Shown: positions 1-8,225 of the stretch, piece after piece
How the letters are laid out: each line of letters starts with the position of its first letter
Position numbering within the stretch: position 1 is the stretch's first letter
From: [Clostridium] asparagiforme DSM 15981
GTDB taxonomy: Bacteria; Bacillota; Clostridia; Lachnospirales; Lachnospiraceae
NCBI GenBank assembly: GCA_025149125.1
Contig: CP102272.1
Location: forward strand, 2,046,001-2,110,000
Length of the DNA stretch: 64,000 nt
Direction: 5' to 3'
Translations under genes and position numbers: made by a program
The notes under the pieces: generated by a model
Database searches by the model: none
Seen by the model: the letters and a program-made list of their open reading frames with translations, nothing else
What the model was told of the DNA's origin: nothing

Positions 1-1
1 G

Positions 2-1876
2 GTGGACTGCTACAGCGTGGTTGGCATCGCCCGGGAGGCGGCCGCCACATTTGGAAAAGAATTCCATCCGCCGGTGGTAAAGCCCACTGGAAACAATGAG
101 GATATCAACGATTACCTGAAGGTGCGGGTGGAAAACCCCGAGTTGTGCCCCCGCTACTGCGCGAGAATGGTGAAGAATATCAAGCTGGCTCCCTCCCCCG
201 AGTGGATGCAGCGCCGCCTGGCGGCCAGCGGAATCCGCCCCATCAACAACATCGTGGACATCACCAACTACGTGATGGAGGAGTACGGACAGCCCATGCA
301 CGCCTTTGACTACGACACCCTGGCGGGCCACGAGATCGTGGTGAAATGCGCCAAGGACGGCGATGTGTTCCAGACTCTGGACGGCCAGGAGCGGAAGCTT
401 GACGGCACCATCCTGATGATCAACGACGGCGAGAAGGAAGTGGGCATCGCGGGCATCATGGGCGGTGAGAATTCCAAGATCACCGACAGCGTGAGCACCA
501 TGGTGTTCGAGTCCGCGTGCTTCAACGGCACCAACATCCGCCTGTCCGCCAAGAAGGTGGGCCTGCGCACGGACGCTTCCGGGAAATATGAGAAGGGCCT
601 GGATCCCAACACTGCCAAGGAGGCTGTAAACCGCGCCTGCCAGCTCATCGAGGAGCTGGGAGCCGGCGAGGTGATCGGCGGAATCATTGACATTTATTCC
701 CAGAAACGTGAGGAGAACCGGGTTCCCTTTGACCCTGAGAAGATCAATCGCCTGTTGGGCACGGACATCGCTGAGGACACCATGATCTCCTATTTCAGGA
801 AGATCGATCTGGGTTACGACCCCTGCTCCAAAGAGGTGATCGTTCCCACCTGGCGTCAGGACCTGTACCGCATGGCGGATCTGGCTGAGGAGGTGGCCCG
901 CTTCTACGGCTATGACAAGATTCCCACCACCCTGCCTTCCGGCGAGGCGACCACCGGCAAGCTGCCCTACGAGCTGAGAATCCAGGAGGTGGCTCGGGAG
1001 ACCGCCGAGTTCTGCGGCTTCTCCCAGGGGATGACCTACTCCTTTGAGAGCCCCAGAGTGTTCGATAAGCTGATGATCCCGGCGGACAGCAGGCTTCGCC
1101 GGACGGTTGAAATTTCCAATCCGCTGGGCGAGGATTTTAGCGTGATGCGCACCACGCCTTTGAACGGGATGCTGACCTCCCTGTCCACCAACTACAACCG
1201 CCGCAACAAGGATGTGCGCCTGTACGAGATGGCAAACGTGTATCTGCCCAAGGCTATGCCCTTAACCGAGCTGCCAGACGAGCGCATGCAGTTTACCCTG
1301 GGCATGTACGGGGAAGGCGATTTCTTCACCATGAAGGGCGTTGTGGAGGAGTTTTTTGACCGCGTGGGCATGAACAAAAAGCCCCACTATGATCCAAACG
1401 GCGACCACCCCTACCTGCACCCCGGCAGAAAGGCCGATATCGTCTACGAGGGCGTGACGGTGGGTTACCTGGGCGAGCTTCACCCGGATGTGGCGGACAA
1501 CTACAAGATCGGCGACCGGGCGTACGTTGCCGTGATCGACATGCCCTCTGTGATCCCCTTCACCACCTTTGACCGCAAGTACACCGGAATCGCCAAATTC
1601 CCGGCCGTGACCCGGGACATCAGCATGGTGGTGCCGAAGAACGTGCTGGTGGGACAGATCGAGGACGTGATCGAGCAGAGGGGCGGCAAAGTGCTGGAGA
1701 GCTACAACCTGTTCGATATCTACGAGGGCGCTCAGGTTCTGGCAGGACACAAGTCCGTGGCCTACTCCATCACCCTCCGGGCCAAGGATCACACCCTGGA
1801 GGAAAAGGAAGTTACATCTGTGATGAACAAGATTTTAAACGGGCTCTCCAATCTGGGAATTGAGTTGAGAGCATAA
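2..1876 (+). CDS. pheT: Phenylalanyl-tRNA synthetase beta subunit, 5'-truncated by window edge
   Basis: PheT pairs with PheS (alpha2-beta2) to charge tRNA-Phe in the cytosol; the beta chain carries the editing site and tRNA contacts. The 624 visible residues show the B3/B4 editing region (about 45-220, with GIRPINNIVDITNYVM and GIAGIMGGENS), the B5 domain (about 245-310), the catalytic-like core and a C-terminal ferredoxin-fold anticodon-binding domain beginning at KFPAVTRDISMVVP. Family members are near 800 residues, so about 170-180 N-terminal residues, including the OB-fold EMAP-like domain, lie before the window. The GTG at base 2 is an internal codon, not the true start. pheS is expected just upstream but is not visible. 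Confidence 0.97.
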   Translation: MDCYSVVGIAREAAATFGKEFHPPVVKPTGNNEDINDYLKVRVENPELCPRYCARMVKNIKLAPSPEWMQRRLAASGIRPINNIVDITNYVMEEYGQPMHAFDYDTLAGHEIVVKCAKDGDVFQTLDGQERKLDGTILMINDGEKEVGIAGIMGGENSKITDSVSTMVFESACFNGTNIRLSAKKVGLRTDASGKYEKGLDPNTAKEAVNRACQLIEELGAGEVIGGIIDIYSQKREENRVPFDPEKINRLLGTDIAEDTMISYFRKIDLGYDPCSKEVIVPTWRQDLYRMADLAEEVARFYGYDKIPTTLPSGEATTGKLPYELRIQEVARETAEFCGFSQGMTYSFESPRVFDKLMIPADSRLRRTVEISNPLGEDFSVMRTTPLNGMLTSLSTNYNRRNKDVRLYEMANVYLPKAMPLTELPDERMQFTLGMYGEGDFFTMKGVVEEFFDRVGMNKKPHYDPNGDHPYLHPGRKADIVYEGVTVGYLGELHPDVADNYKIGDRAYVAVIDMPSVIPFTTFDRKYTGIAKFPAVTRDISMVVPKNVLVGQIEDVIEQRGGKVLESYNLFDIYEGAQVLAGHKSVAYSITLRAKDHTLEEKEVTSVMNKILNGLSNLGIELRA

Positions 1877-1921
1877 ATAAAACGCTTTGGACGCCGGGCT
1901 ATATACGGTAACAAAGCAGCG

Positions 1922-1968
1922 CGGGCAGCGCAGCAGCAACGCCGGGAGCGGAACTGCTGCGCTGCCCG
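1922..1968 (+). terminator. Perfect 15-bp stem-loop after pheT
   Basis: Arms 1922-1936 and 1954-1968 are fully complementary (CGGGCAGCGCAGCAG against CTGCTGCGCTGCCCG) with a 17-nt loop. It lies 45 nt after the pheT stop. There is no T-run behind it, so it may act in mRNA 3' processing or as a weak terminator rather than a classical intrinsic terminator. Confidence 0.6.
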
Positions 1969-2049
1969 TATCATGTGAAACAGCTGGTTACAAAGAAGGG
2001 TATTTCTTGTCGCATTATGTAGAAAAAAGGCTGATTTTTCCGCATTGTA

Positions 2050-2078
2050 TTCACTATGGGAAATAAATATGTTATACT
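2050..2078 (+). promoter_or_regulatory. Sigma-A-type promoter for the GGDEF/EAL gene
   Basis: TTCACT (2050-2055), a 17-bp spacer, then TATACT (2073-2078). It gives a leader of about 70 nt before the chosen start at 2156. Confidence 0.6.
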
Positions 2079-2155
2079 TTGGACAGAGCGCCGCTGCAGA
2101 AAACGGACGGAAAGAGCCCGGAGAGAGGGCAGGCAGCGGCCGGAGGTGGATGGGG

Positions 2156-5100
2156 ATGAAATCGGTTACAGAGAACGAAGCGGATAAGCTGCGCCGGGAG
2201 GAGAAAGAGCATTTTATAGAATGTCTGCCTGCCGGTTTTTTGCGTTGCACGAAAGCGGGCGCAATCGACTATGCCAGCCAGGGAATTCTGGCGCTTTACG
2301 GCTGTTGCGGCCGGGAGGAGTTTCAGGAACTCTGCGGCGGGAGTATAGCCGGGATGGTGCTGGCGGAGGACCGCAGACGCGCCTTCGGAGAGCTTGAGGA
2401 GCAGCTGAGGCGGAATCCGGACAGCTCCAAGACGGAATTCCGGGTCCGGCGCAGGGACGGGGAGATCCGGTGGGTGGACTGCCGTGGGAGCGTGGTTACA
2501 GATTTAAACGGCAACGTTTGTTTCGGCGGCGTTCTGATCGACGACACGGAAGCCAAGATGGCGCGGCAGAGCTACTGGGAGCAGGCGCGCAGAGATTCCC
2601 TCACCGGTCTGCTCAACCGAACCGCCTGCAAAACCCTGATCAACGCTTACCAGGACTGGAAGAACCAGATCTGCGCGCTGATGATTGTGGATATCGACAA
2701 TTTCAAGACCCTCAACGATACCTGGGGCCATCTGTTCGGGGACACGGTGCTGACCGAGATTGCCAGGCGGCTGCAGGCGCTGTTTCGCAGGAGCGACGTG
2801 GTGGGGAGAATCGGCGGGGATGAGTTTATCATATTTCTCCGCGATCTCAATGATTTGAACCAGCCGGCGCACCACGGGCAGCGGATCGTGCAGAGCATCG
2901 GCGAGCTGCGGTCAGCTCTGAAAAATGCGGTGGAGGTGACCTGCAGCGTGGGCATAGCGGTCTCGCCCCGGGACGGCGGGAGCTTCGAACAGCTGTTGGA
3001 ACGGGCGGATTGCGCTCTTTACTGGGGGAAGCGCAACGGTAAAAACCGGTATACCGTCTATGCCCCGCATATGTCTGTCTGGGGAGCGGGAAATGCCAGA
3101 GACGGTGAACGGGAGGAGGGCTCCGGCATCGAGTCGGAGATAGGCCTGCGCCGGGTGAACACACAGATTATCCAGTATGTGTTCCGGGCGCTTTACGACT
3201 CTGTGAATCTGGAGGAGGCGATCCGGCTGATCCTGCAGATCATAGGCAGGCAGTTTGGCGTCAGCAGGGTGTACATATTTGAAAACCAGCCGGACGGCAT
3301 CCACACGGACAATACCTTCGAGTGGTGCAACGACGGCATCCAGCCGGAGATGGACCATCTTCAGAACGTAAGCTTTGAGGAGGACGCCCCCGGCTATACG
3401 CAGAATTTTAATGAAAAGGGCATTTTCTTCTGCCCGGATATATCGCGTCTGGAGGAAAAGGTACGCCTCCTGCTGGAGAGCCAGCACATCAAGTCCACGC
3501 TGCAGTGCGCTTTTTACGACAGCGGAATCCTGACCGGTTTTGTGGGCTTTGACGAGTGCCGCAGGAACCGGCTCTGGACCGAGGAGCAGATCGAAGCGCT
3601 GTCCTTTGTGGCAAAAATACTGGGAACCTTTCTGATAAAGGAGCGGGCCAAAAAGAAGATGGAGGGGCAGGTAAACGGCCTGAAGGAGGTTTTGGACAAG
3701 CTGCCCGGCTGGGTTTATGTGGTGGACGCGGACACCTATGCGCTGCTTTACCTGAATGAGAAAACCAAGAAAACCGCCACGTCCAGCTGGGTTGGGAAAT
3801 ACTGTTACTGCGAATTCATGGGACTGGGCCAGCCCTGCCAGTCCTGCCCCGCCAGGGAAGCTCTCCGCCACGGGGGGCCGGTTACAATGGAGATTTACAA
3901 TGGATTTCTGAATCTTTGGGCCGATGCCGCCGGAATCCCGGTAGTCTGGGAAGGAAGAAGGGCGGTGCTCCTTTCTCTGCAGGATATCACCAAATACAAG
4001 CGCCTGCAGGCTTATATGCCGGCGCTCAGCAGTAAGAGCAGGTCGGATGGCCCGCTTCCGGTGGCCCAGGACGAAACCATGGCGATCTACGCTTCCGGCC
4101 AGGAGGAGGCGGAGCGCTACGGCGAATTCAACAGCACGGGAACGGTTATGGCCGCGGCCCTTGAGATTTTCCGGATCCAGGACACCTTTGCCAAGGCGGT
4201 CCAGGTCCTTCTGGCCTTCTTGGGAAGACGTTACGGGCTGTCCCGGGTATCGCTGTACATGAATAATTCCCGGGACAGCGGGAAAAACACCATCTACCAA
4301 TGGGTGGACAATCAGACGGCGCAGCCCATTTCCCTTTCGGACAGCTTCCGGAAGGAGGAATTTTTCATCTGCCACGGCCTGTACGACCAAAGGGGAACGA
4401 TGGTTCTTTCTAAGGACCGGTATGATTCTTATAAGGAAAACCTGCGCCGTGTCCTGGAGCAGAGCGGCGCGCTGTCCGTGCTGTTCGCAGGTCTCTACAG
4501 CGATGGGCGTTACATCGGGCAGTTGGCGCTGGTGAATTGCAGCAAGGCGCGCGCCTGGGATGAGAAGGAGCGGGGCGAGCTGGCGGAGGTGGCGGGATTG
4601 ATCGCCTCGGAGGCAAAGACGCTGGAGGCGCTGGACGATGCCAACCGCAGGGCGGAATACTACCGCGACGTGGATTCTCTGACCGGCCTGTTTACCTACA
4701 ACATGTTCAAGGAGCTGGCGCAGAAGGCGCTGGATCAGGGCGTCTCCAGGCGGGTGCTGGTGGCCAGCGATATCAAGGGGTTCAAATACATCAACAGCAC
4801 CATCGGCTACACCCAGGGAGATAATATCCTGCGGATGTTTGCAGACATGATGGTGCAGAGCAGCGGTCCCGAGGTGATCAATGCCAGGGTCAACGGGGAC
4901 GTGTTTCTGACGCTGGGCGTCTATGAGGACCGGGCGGATTTCCAGGAAAAGCTTCTGCAGAGCAATGAAAACTTCGCGCGCCTGCAAAATCAGATTTACG
5001 ATGGCATCAACATCCGGGTGCGCTCCGGCGTGTATTTTCTGGACCCGGACTCCCGGGAGATCGACCTGGCGGTGGACCGTGCCAACCTGGCCCGAAAGTC

Positions 5101-5965
5101 GGTGGACTACATTCTCAAATCCACGGTGGTGTTGTACAAGGACGCTCCCTTTTCCATTAAGCTGCGGGAAAACGAGATGATCAACCGCATGGAATACGCG
5201 CTGATGCACGGGGAATTTCAGGTGTATTACCAGCCCAAGATCTATCTGGAGGACGGCTCGGTGGCCGGGGCGGAGGCGTTGGTCCGCTGGGTGAGGGAGG
5301 ACGGCAGGGTGATTCCGCCCGACGAGTTTATACCCTTGTTCGAGAAGAACGGATTTATCACCAAGATCGATATCTTTGTGCTGCGCAGAGTGTGCCGGTG
5401 GCTGAAGGAGCGGGAGGAGCGGGGCGAACCGCTCTTTAAGATCAGCGTGAACCTCTCCGGTGTGGATGTGCGGGACGAGCAGATCGTGTCCTATATCGCG
5501 GATCAGGTGGATGAATTTGGAATTTCACCGGAGTATCTGGAGTTTGAGCTGACGGAGACCGCGTTTCTCAGCGATACGGAGCAGATATTCAGCGTGCTGA
5601 AACGGCTGCAGGACATGGGGTTTACCACCTCCATCGACGATTTCGGCTCCGGTTACTCCATCATGAATATGGTGGCGGAGATCCCCACCGACATCGTCAA
5701 GATGGATTGCGCTTTCGTGCAGAACTGCGGGAAATCGGACCGCGGCCGGGAATTCCTGAGCCAGCTGGTTTTGATGGTACGCAAGATGGGATTTGTGGCT
5801 CTGTGCGAGGGAATTGAGACGGAGGACCATTTGAATATGGTGGAGAAGATGGGCTGCGAATTGGGCCAGGGCTATTATTTTTCCCGCCCGGTGCCGCAGC
5901 CGGAGTTCGAGGAATGGCTGAAAAAGCAGCGGTTCCATCCTGGGGAAATTTGTGGTATCGTATGA
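2156..5965 (+). CDS. Multidomain cyclic-di-GMP protein (PAS-GGDEF-GAF-PAS-GAF-degenerate GGDEF-EAL)
   Basis: Cyclic-di-GMP metabolism; 1269 residues, no obvious membrane segment. Order: PAS (about 15-150, ending DGEIRWVDCRG), GGDEF domain with an intact GGDEF at 220-224, GAF (about 355-490), a PAS-like segment (LPGWVYVVDADTYALLYLN), a second GAF (about 670-850), a second GGDEF-fold domain whose signature is NGDVF at 913-917, and an EAL domain with EAL at 1040-1042 and DDFGSGYS near 1160. The first GGDEF should be able to make c-di-GMP and the EAL to hydrolyse it; the middle one has lost the catalytic signature and may bind nucleotide allosterically. I chose ATG 2156 because GGAGG (2142-2146) lies 9 nt before it; ATG 2150 is too close. 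The last six codons lie inside the first 93-bp repeat. Confidence 0.93.
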   Translation: MKSVTENEADKLRREEKEHFIECLPAGFLRCTKAGAIDYASQGILALYGCCGREEFQELCGGSIAGMVLAEDRRRAFGELEEQLRRNPDSSKTEFRVRRRDGEIRWVDCRGSVVTDLNGNVCFGGVLIDDTEAKMARQSYWEQARRDSLTGLLNRTACKTLINAYQDWKNQICALMIVDIDNFKTLNDTWGHLFGDTVLTEIARRLQALFRRSDVVGRIGGDEFIIFLRDLNDLNQPAHHGQRIVQSIGELRSALKNAVEVTCSVGIAVSPRDGGSFEQLLERADCALYWGKRNGKNRYTVYAPHMSVWGAGNARDGEREEGSGIESEIGLRRVNTQIIQYVFRALYDSVNLEEAIRLILQIIGRQFGVSRVYIFENQPDGIHTDNTFEWCNDGIQPEMDHLQNVSFEEDAPGYTQNFNEKGIFFCPDISRLEEKVRLLLESQHIKSTLQCAFYDSGILTGFVGFDECRRNRLWTEEQIEALSFVAKILGTFLIKERAKKKMEGQVNGLKEVLDKLPGWVYVVDADTYALLYLNEKTKKTATSSWVGKYCYCEFMGLGQPCQSCPAREALRHGGPVTMEIYNGFLNLWADAAGIPVVWEGRRAVLLSLQDITKYKRLQAYMPALSSKSRSDGPLPVAQDETMAIYASGQEEAERYGEFNSTGTVMAAALEIFRIQDTFAKAVQVLLAFLGRRYGLSRVSLYMNNSRDSGKNTIYQWVDNQTAQPISLSDSFRKEEFFICHGLYDQRGTMVLSKDRYDSYKENLRRVLEQSGALSVLFAGLYSDGRYIGQLALVNCSKARAWDEKERGELAEVAGLIASEAKTLEALDDANRRAEYYRDVDSLTGLFTYNMFKELAQKALDQGVSRRVLVASDIKGFKYINSTIGYTQGDNILRMFADMMVQSSGPEVINARVNGDVFLTLGVYEDRADFQEKLLQSNENFARLQNQIYDGINIRVRSGVYFLDPDSREIDLAVDRANLARKSVDYILKSTVVLYKDAPFSIKLRENEMINRMEYALMHGEFQVYYQPKIYLEDGSVAGAEALVRWVREDGRVIPPDEFIPLFEKNGFITKIDIFVLRRVCRWLKEREERGEPLFKISVNLSGVDVRDEQIVSYIADQVDEFGISPEYLEFELTETAFLSDTEQIFSVLKRLQDMGFTTSIDDFGSGYSIMNMVAEIPTDIVKMDCAFVQNCGKSDRGREFLSQLVLMVRKMGFVALCEGIETEDHLNMVEKMGCELGQGYYFSRPVPQPEFEEWLKKQRFHPGEICGIV

Positions 5966-6240
5966 ACACCTGACGAGGTATTGTCGAGTCTAGTGAGAAT
6001 ACATGGCGAAACACTTAGGGAGGTCTTTCACGAGCTTAGTGTTTGTGGTATCGTATGAACACTTGACGAGGTATTGTCGAGTCTAGTGAGAATACATGCC
6101 GAAACACTTAGGGAGGTCTTTCACGAGCTTAGTGTTTGTGGTATCGTATGAACACTTGACGAGGTATTGTCGAGTCTAGTGAGAATACATGCCGAAACAC
6201 TTAGGGAGGTCTTTCACGAGCTTAGTGTTTGTGGTATGAT
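5949..6240 (+). repeat. Three 93-bp direct tandem repeats plus a 13-bp partial copy
   Basis: Copies at 5949-6041, 6042-6134 and 6135-6227, then a partial copy 6228-6240. They differ only at two single bases (C/T near unit position 22, G/C near position 58). Each unit can form two RNA or DNA hairpins: CTTGAC with GTCGAG (one T-G wobble; weakened in copy 1, which reads CCTGAC) and AAACACT with AGTGTTT. The partial fourth copy changes GTATCGT to GTATGAT, turning the start of the unit into a -10-like element. No spacers, so not CRISPR. Confidence 0.95.
6212..6240 (+). promoter_or_regulatory. Possible extended -10 promoter at the end of the repeat array
   Basis: TATGAT (6235-6240), preceded by TGG (TGn-type extended -10). 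The -35 position 17 bp upstream reads TTTCAC, a weak match. The same spot in each full repeat reads TATCGT, so only the terminal copy makes a plausible -10. The start codon of the next gene is 40 nt further. Confidence 0.45.
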
Positions 6241-6279
6241 AGAGGTAAATCACAGAGGAAAACAGGAGGGGTGACCATT

Positions 6280-7212
6280 ATGAGAAAAATTCGTTATTCG
6301 GCTGTGGCCGCCGCCGGGCTGCTTGCGCTGGCGCTTGCGTTTCCGGCTTACGGAAAGGACAAGGAGGAGCGGGAGCCGGTGGGCCAGATATCGCTGAAGA
6401 TTTCTTCCGACATCGAGGCGGGGGAGGACGGCGATGTGGACGTGGAGGTGCTGTCCGGCAGCTGTTCCGTGTCCAGCGTGGATGTGGACAATCCAAAAGG
6501 GTACTGGGTCGGAGGCGACAAACCCAAGGTAAAGGTGGAACTGTCCGCTGACGACGGATATTATTTCGATCAGGGCGGAAAGAGCGCCCTTGACCTGGAC
6601 GGCGCTAAATATTCCGGTTCCAGCCGGGACAGCGACAAGGAGATCATGAAGCTGACCCTGACACTGGACAAGCTGGAGGACGGGGATTTGAATGTGGACG
6701 GGCTGCGCTGGGACGAGGAGAACGCTATCGCCCACTGGGACGACAGCCCGGAGGCCGGGGAGTACAAGGTGCGCCTGTACCGCGGGGATTCCAGCGTGGG
6801 TTCGGTGATCACCACCAAGGCGACCAGCTGGGAGTTTGCGGACAAGCTGGATCGGCCGGGCACCTACACCTTTAAGGTTCGAATCATCGACCGGGGCAAC
6901 AACGGCGGTGACTGGGAGGAATCGGCCCAGCTCTACGTGACAAAGGAGGACGTGGAGCGCTTTGTGGGCGGCTGGCGGCAGGATGAGCGTGGCTGGTGGT
7001 TCTGCAACGCGGACCAGACCTATCCCACAAATTGCTGGAAAAATCTGGGACAATTCTGGTATTTCTTCGGCGAGGACGGCTACATGAAAACCGGCTGGGT
7101 TCAGTGGGAAGGAAAGTCCTACTACTGCGACATTGTCAGCGGCGCCATGCTGACCAACACGGTGACGCCCGACGGATTCCATGTGGGCGCGGATGGGGCG
7201 AGAGTGGAGTGA
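6280..7212 (+). CDS. Secreted protein with C-terminal cell-wall-binding repeats
   Basis: A 310-residue exported protein of unknown activity. The N-terminus has a typical signal peptide (MRKIRYSAVAAAG, a hydrophobic run, then FPAYGK near residue 25). The acidic, beta-rich middle (about 30-220) resembles no family I can name. The C-terminus (about 225-310) has aromatic choline/glucan-binding-type repeats (GWRQDERGWWFCNADQTYP, WYFFGEDGYMKTGWVQ), the CW_binding_1 pattern, which suggests noncovalent attachment to wall polymer. AGGAGGG (6264-6270) is 9 nt before ATG 6280. It stands alone behind the 93-bp repeat array, so expression may depend on that array. Confidence 0.85.
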   Translation: MRKIRYSAVAAAGLLALALAFPAYGKDKEEREPVGQISLKISSDIEAGEDGDVDVEVLSGSCSVSSVDVDNPKGYWVGGDKPKVKVELSADDGYYFDQGGKSALDLDGAKYSGSSRDSDKEIMKLTLTLDKLEDGDLNVDGLRWDEENAIAHWDDSPEAGEYKVRLYRGDSSVGSVITTKATSWEFADKLDRPGTYTFKVRIIDRGNNGGDWEESAQLYVTKEDVERFVGGWRQDERGWWFCNADQTYPTNCWKNLGQFWYFFGEDGYMKTGWVQWEGKSYYCDIVSGAMLTNTVTPDGFHVGADGARVE

Positions 7213-7231
7213 TGGAGGAAAACATGATCTG

Positions 7232-7268
7232 GGGGAAGCGCAACAGGGATTTGCCGCTGTGCTTCCCC
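7232..7268 (+). terminator. Stem-loop after the wall-binding protein gene
   Basis: GGGGAAGC (7232-7239) pairs with GCTTCCCC (7261-7268), with ACAG/CTGT continuing the stem inside. No T-run follows, so termination is uncertain. Confidence 0.45.
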
Positions 7269-7278
7269 TCTGCGTTTG

Positions 7279-7398
7279 AATGCAATGGGCCGCTGGCGCA
7301 GCCTGCGGGCGATTGCTGAATGTAATGGGCCGCTGGCGCAGCCTGCGGGCGATTGCTGAATGTAATGGGCCGCTGGCGCAGCCTGCGGGCGATTGCTG
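7279..7398 (+). repeat. Three 40-bp G+C-rich tandem repeats
   Basis: Copies start at 7279, 7319 and 7359; they are identical apart from one C/T difference early in the first unit. Each contains CCGC...GCGG and can form a small hairpin. The array sits directly before the broken restriction-modification remnant. An open frame through the repeats exists only because 40 bp cycles the frame; it is not a credible gene. Confidence 0.93.
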
Positions 7399-7417
7399 CA
7401 TCGATAGGGTAGGAGCG

Positions 7418-7509
7418 GTGATCAAGGCAAAGGGATACAAACCGGTCAGGGTTATGTTCTACTACCCACAGCGCGAGCAGGCGGTCAAGATACAGGAAAC
7501 ACTTCGAAA
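7418..7509 (+). pseudogene. Fragment resembling the C-terminal part of a type II restriction enzyme
   Basis: From GTG 7418 the frame reads VIKAKGYKPVRVMFYYP then QREQAVKIQETL. From memory this resembles a conserved segment of ApaLI-like restriction endonucleases; I cannot run a search. The likeness then stops and a methyltransferase begins in another frame. A deletion that removed the nuclease end and the methyltransferase N-terminal half would explain this. The decayed state is well supported; the family assignment is tentative. Confidence 0.4.
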
Positions 7510-8121
7510 GCGAAGGAGCGAACCGGCTATCCGACTCAGAAGCCCGTTGAACTGCTGGAACGAATTATACGGATCAGCACGGATCCGGGGGATTGTGTGC
7601 TGGACCCCTTCTGCGGAAGCGGTACCACGCTGGTGGCGGCAAAGCTGTTGGGAAGAAATTATGTCGGAATCGACCGTAATCCCAGCGCGGTCCGGCTGTG
7701 CGGCCAACGCCTGGAATGCCCGGCAAAGACCGAGTCCAGGTTGTTAAAGGTTGGCATTGATTCTTATAAGACGAAAACAGAGGAGGAGCTGGCGCTTCTG
7801 AATACACTGGGGTGTGATGTTGTTCAGAGAAATAAAGGAATTGATGGCATTTTAAAAACGTACTATCGGAATGCCCCGGTGGCGGTGAAAATTCAGAAAA
7901 AGCACGAGAGCCTGCAGGAGGCGGCGGATTTGCTGTGCAGGGCGGGGAATAAAAAAAGGTGCAGTTTTCTGGTTCTGGTGCGCACATCCAGGTCGGCCGG
8001 AGACCAGGAGGCGGCAGTGCCTGCAAATATGACCGTGATGGACAGTCCTGAACTGCTTTTAGAAAATGAACTCTCAAATCAATGCAGCTTATATGGTGTG
8101 AAGTCAGCGCAGATGCTGTGA
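7504..8121 (+). pseudogene. C-terminal half of a beta-class N4/N6 DNA methyltransferase
   Basis: The frame SKAKERTGYPTQKPVELLER followed by DPFCGSGTT (SAM-binding motif I) and GRNYVGIDRNPSAV is the standard second half of beta-class (circularly permuted) type II DNA methyltransferases. The target-recognition region and the catalytic DPPY/NPPY motif, which lie N-terminal in this class, are missing. After motif I there are about 150 more residues (GCDVVQRNKGIDGILK), probably a C-terminal extension typical of this subgroup. There is no start codon with a ribosome-binding site in frame before motif I; GTG 7597 would start inside the motif. The product cannot methylate DNA. It is the relic of a type II R-M system. 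Confidence 0.8.
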
Positions 8122-8225
8122 TAAAAATGGATGCCGCAGGCGCCCCGCGCTTCCGGGAATAATTTCCTACAAAAATGGCTATCCTTATATCAATGGAACG
8201 AATTGATATGAGGAGGTCATTTTTT

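Noticed and set aside
2912..5209. 765-codon open frame on the minus strand
   Set aside because: It lies wholly opposite the c-di-GMP enzyme gene, has no ribosome-binding site and no recognisable domain; high G+C content of the real gene leaves long antisense frames open.
5949..6240. CRISPR array
   Set aside because: Units are contiguous without unique spacers, are 93 bp long and no cas gene is in the window.
5949..6240. c-di-GMP riboswitch, suggested by the adjacent c-di-GMP enzyme
   Set aside because: The units lack the GEMM-I and GEMM-II conserved blocks and tetraloop/receptor I would expect.
6250..7440. 396-codon open frame on the minus strand
   Set aside because: Antisense to the wall-binding protein gene and running through the 40-bp repeats; no start signal.
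7280..7747. Frame through the 40-bp repeats into the R-M remnant
   Set aside because: The repeated part encodes the same low-complexity peptide in shifting frames; only the piece after 7418 has meaning, as a pseudogene fragment.
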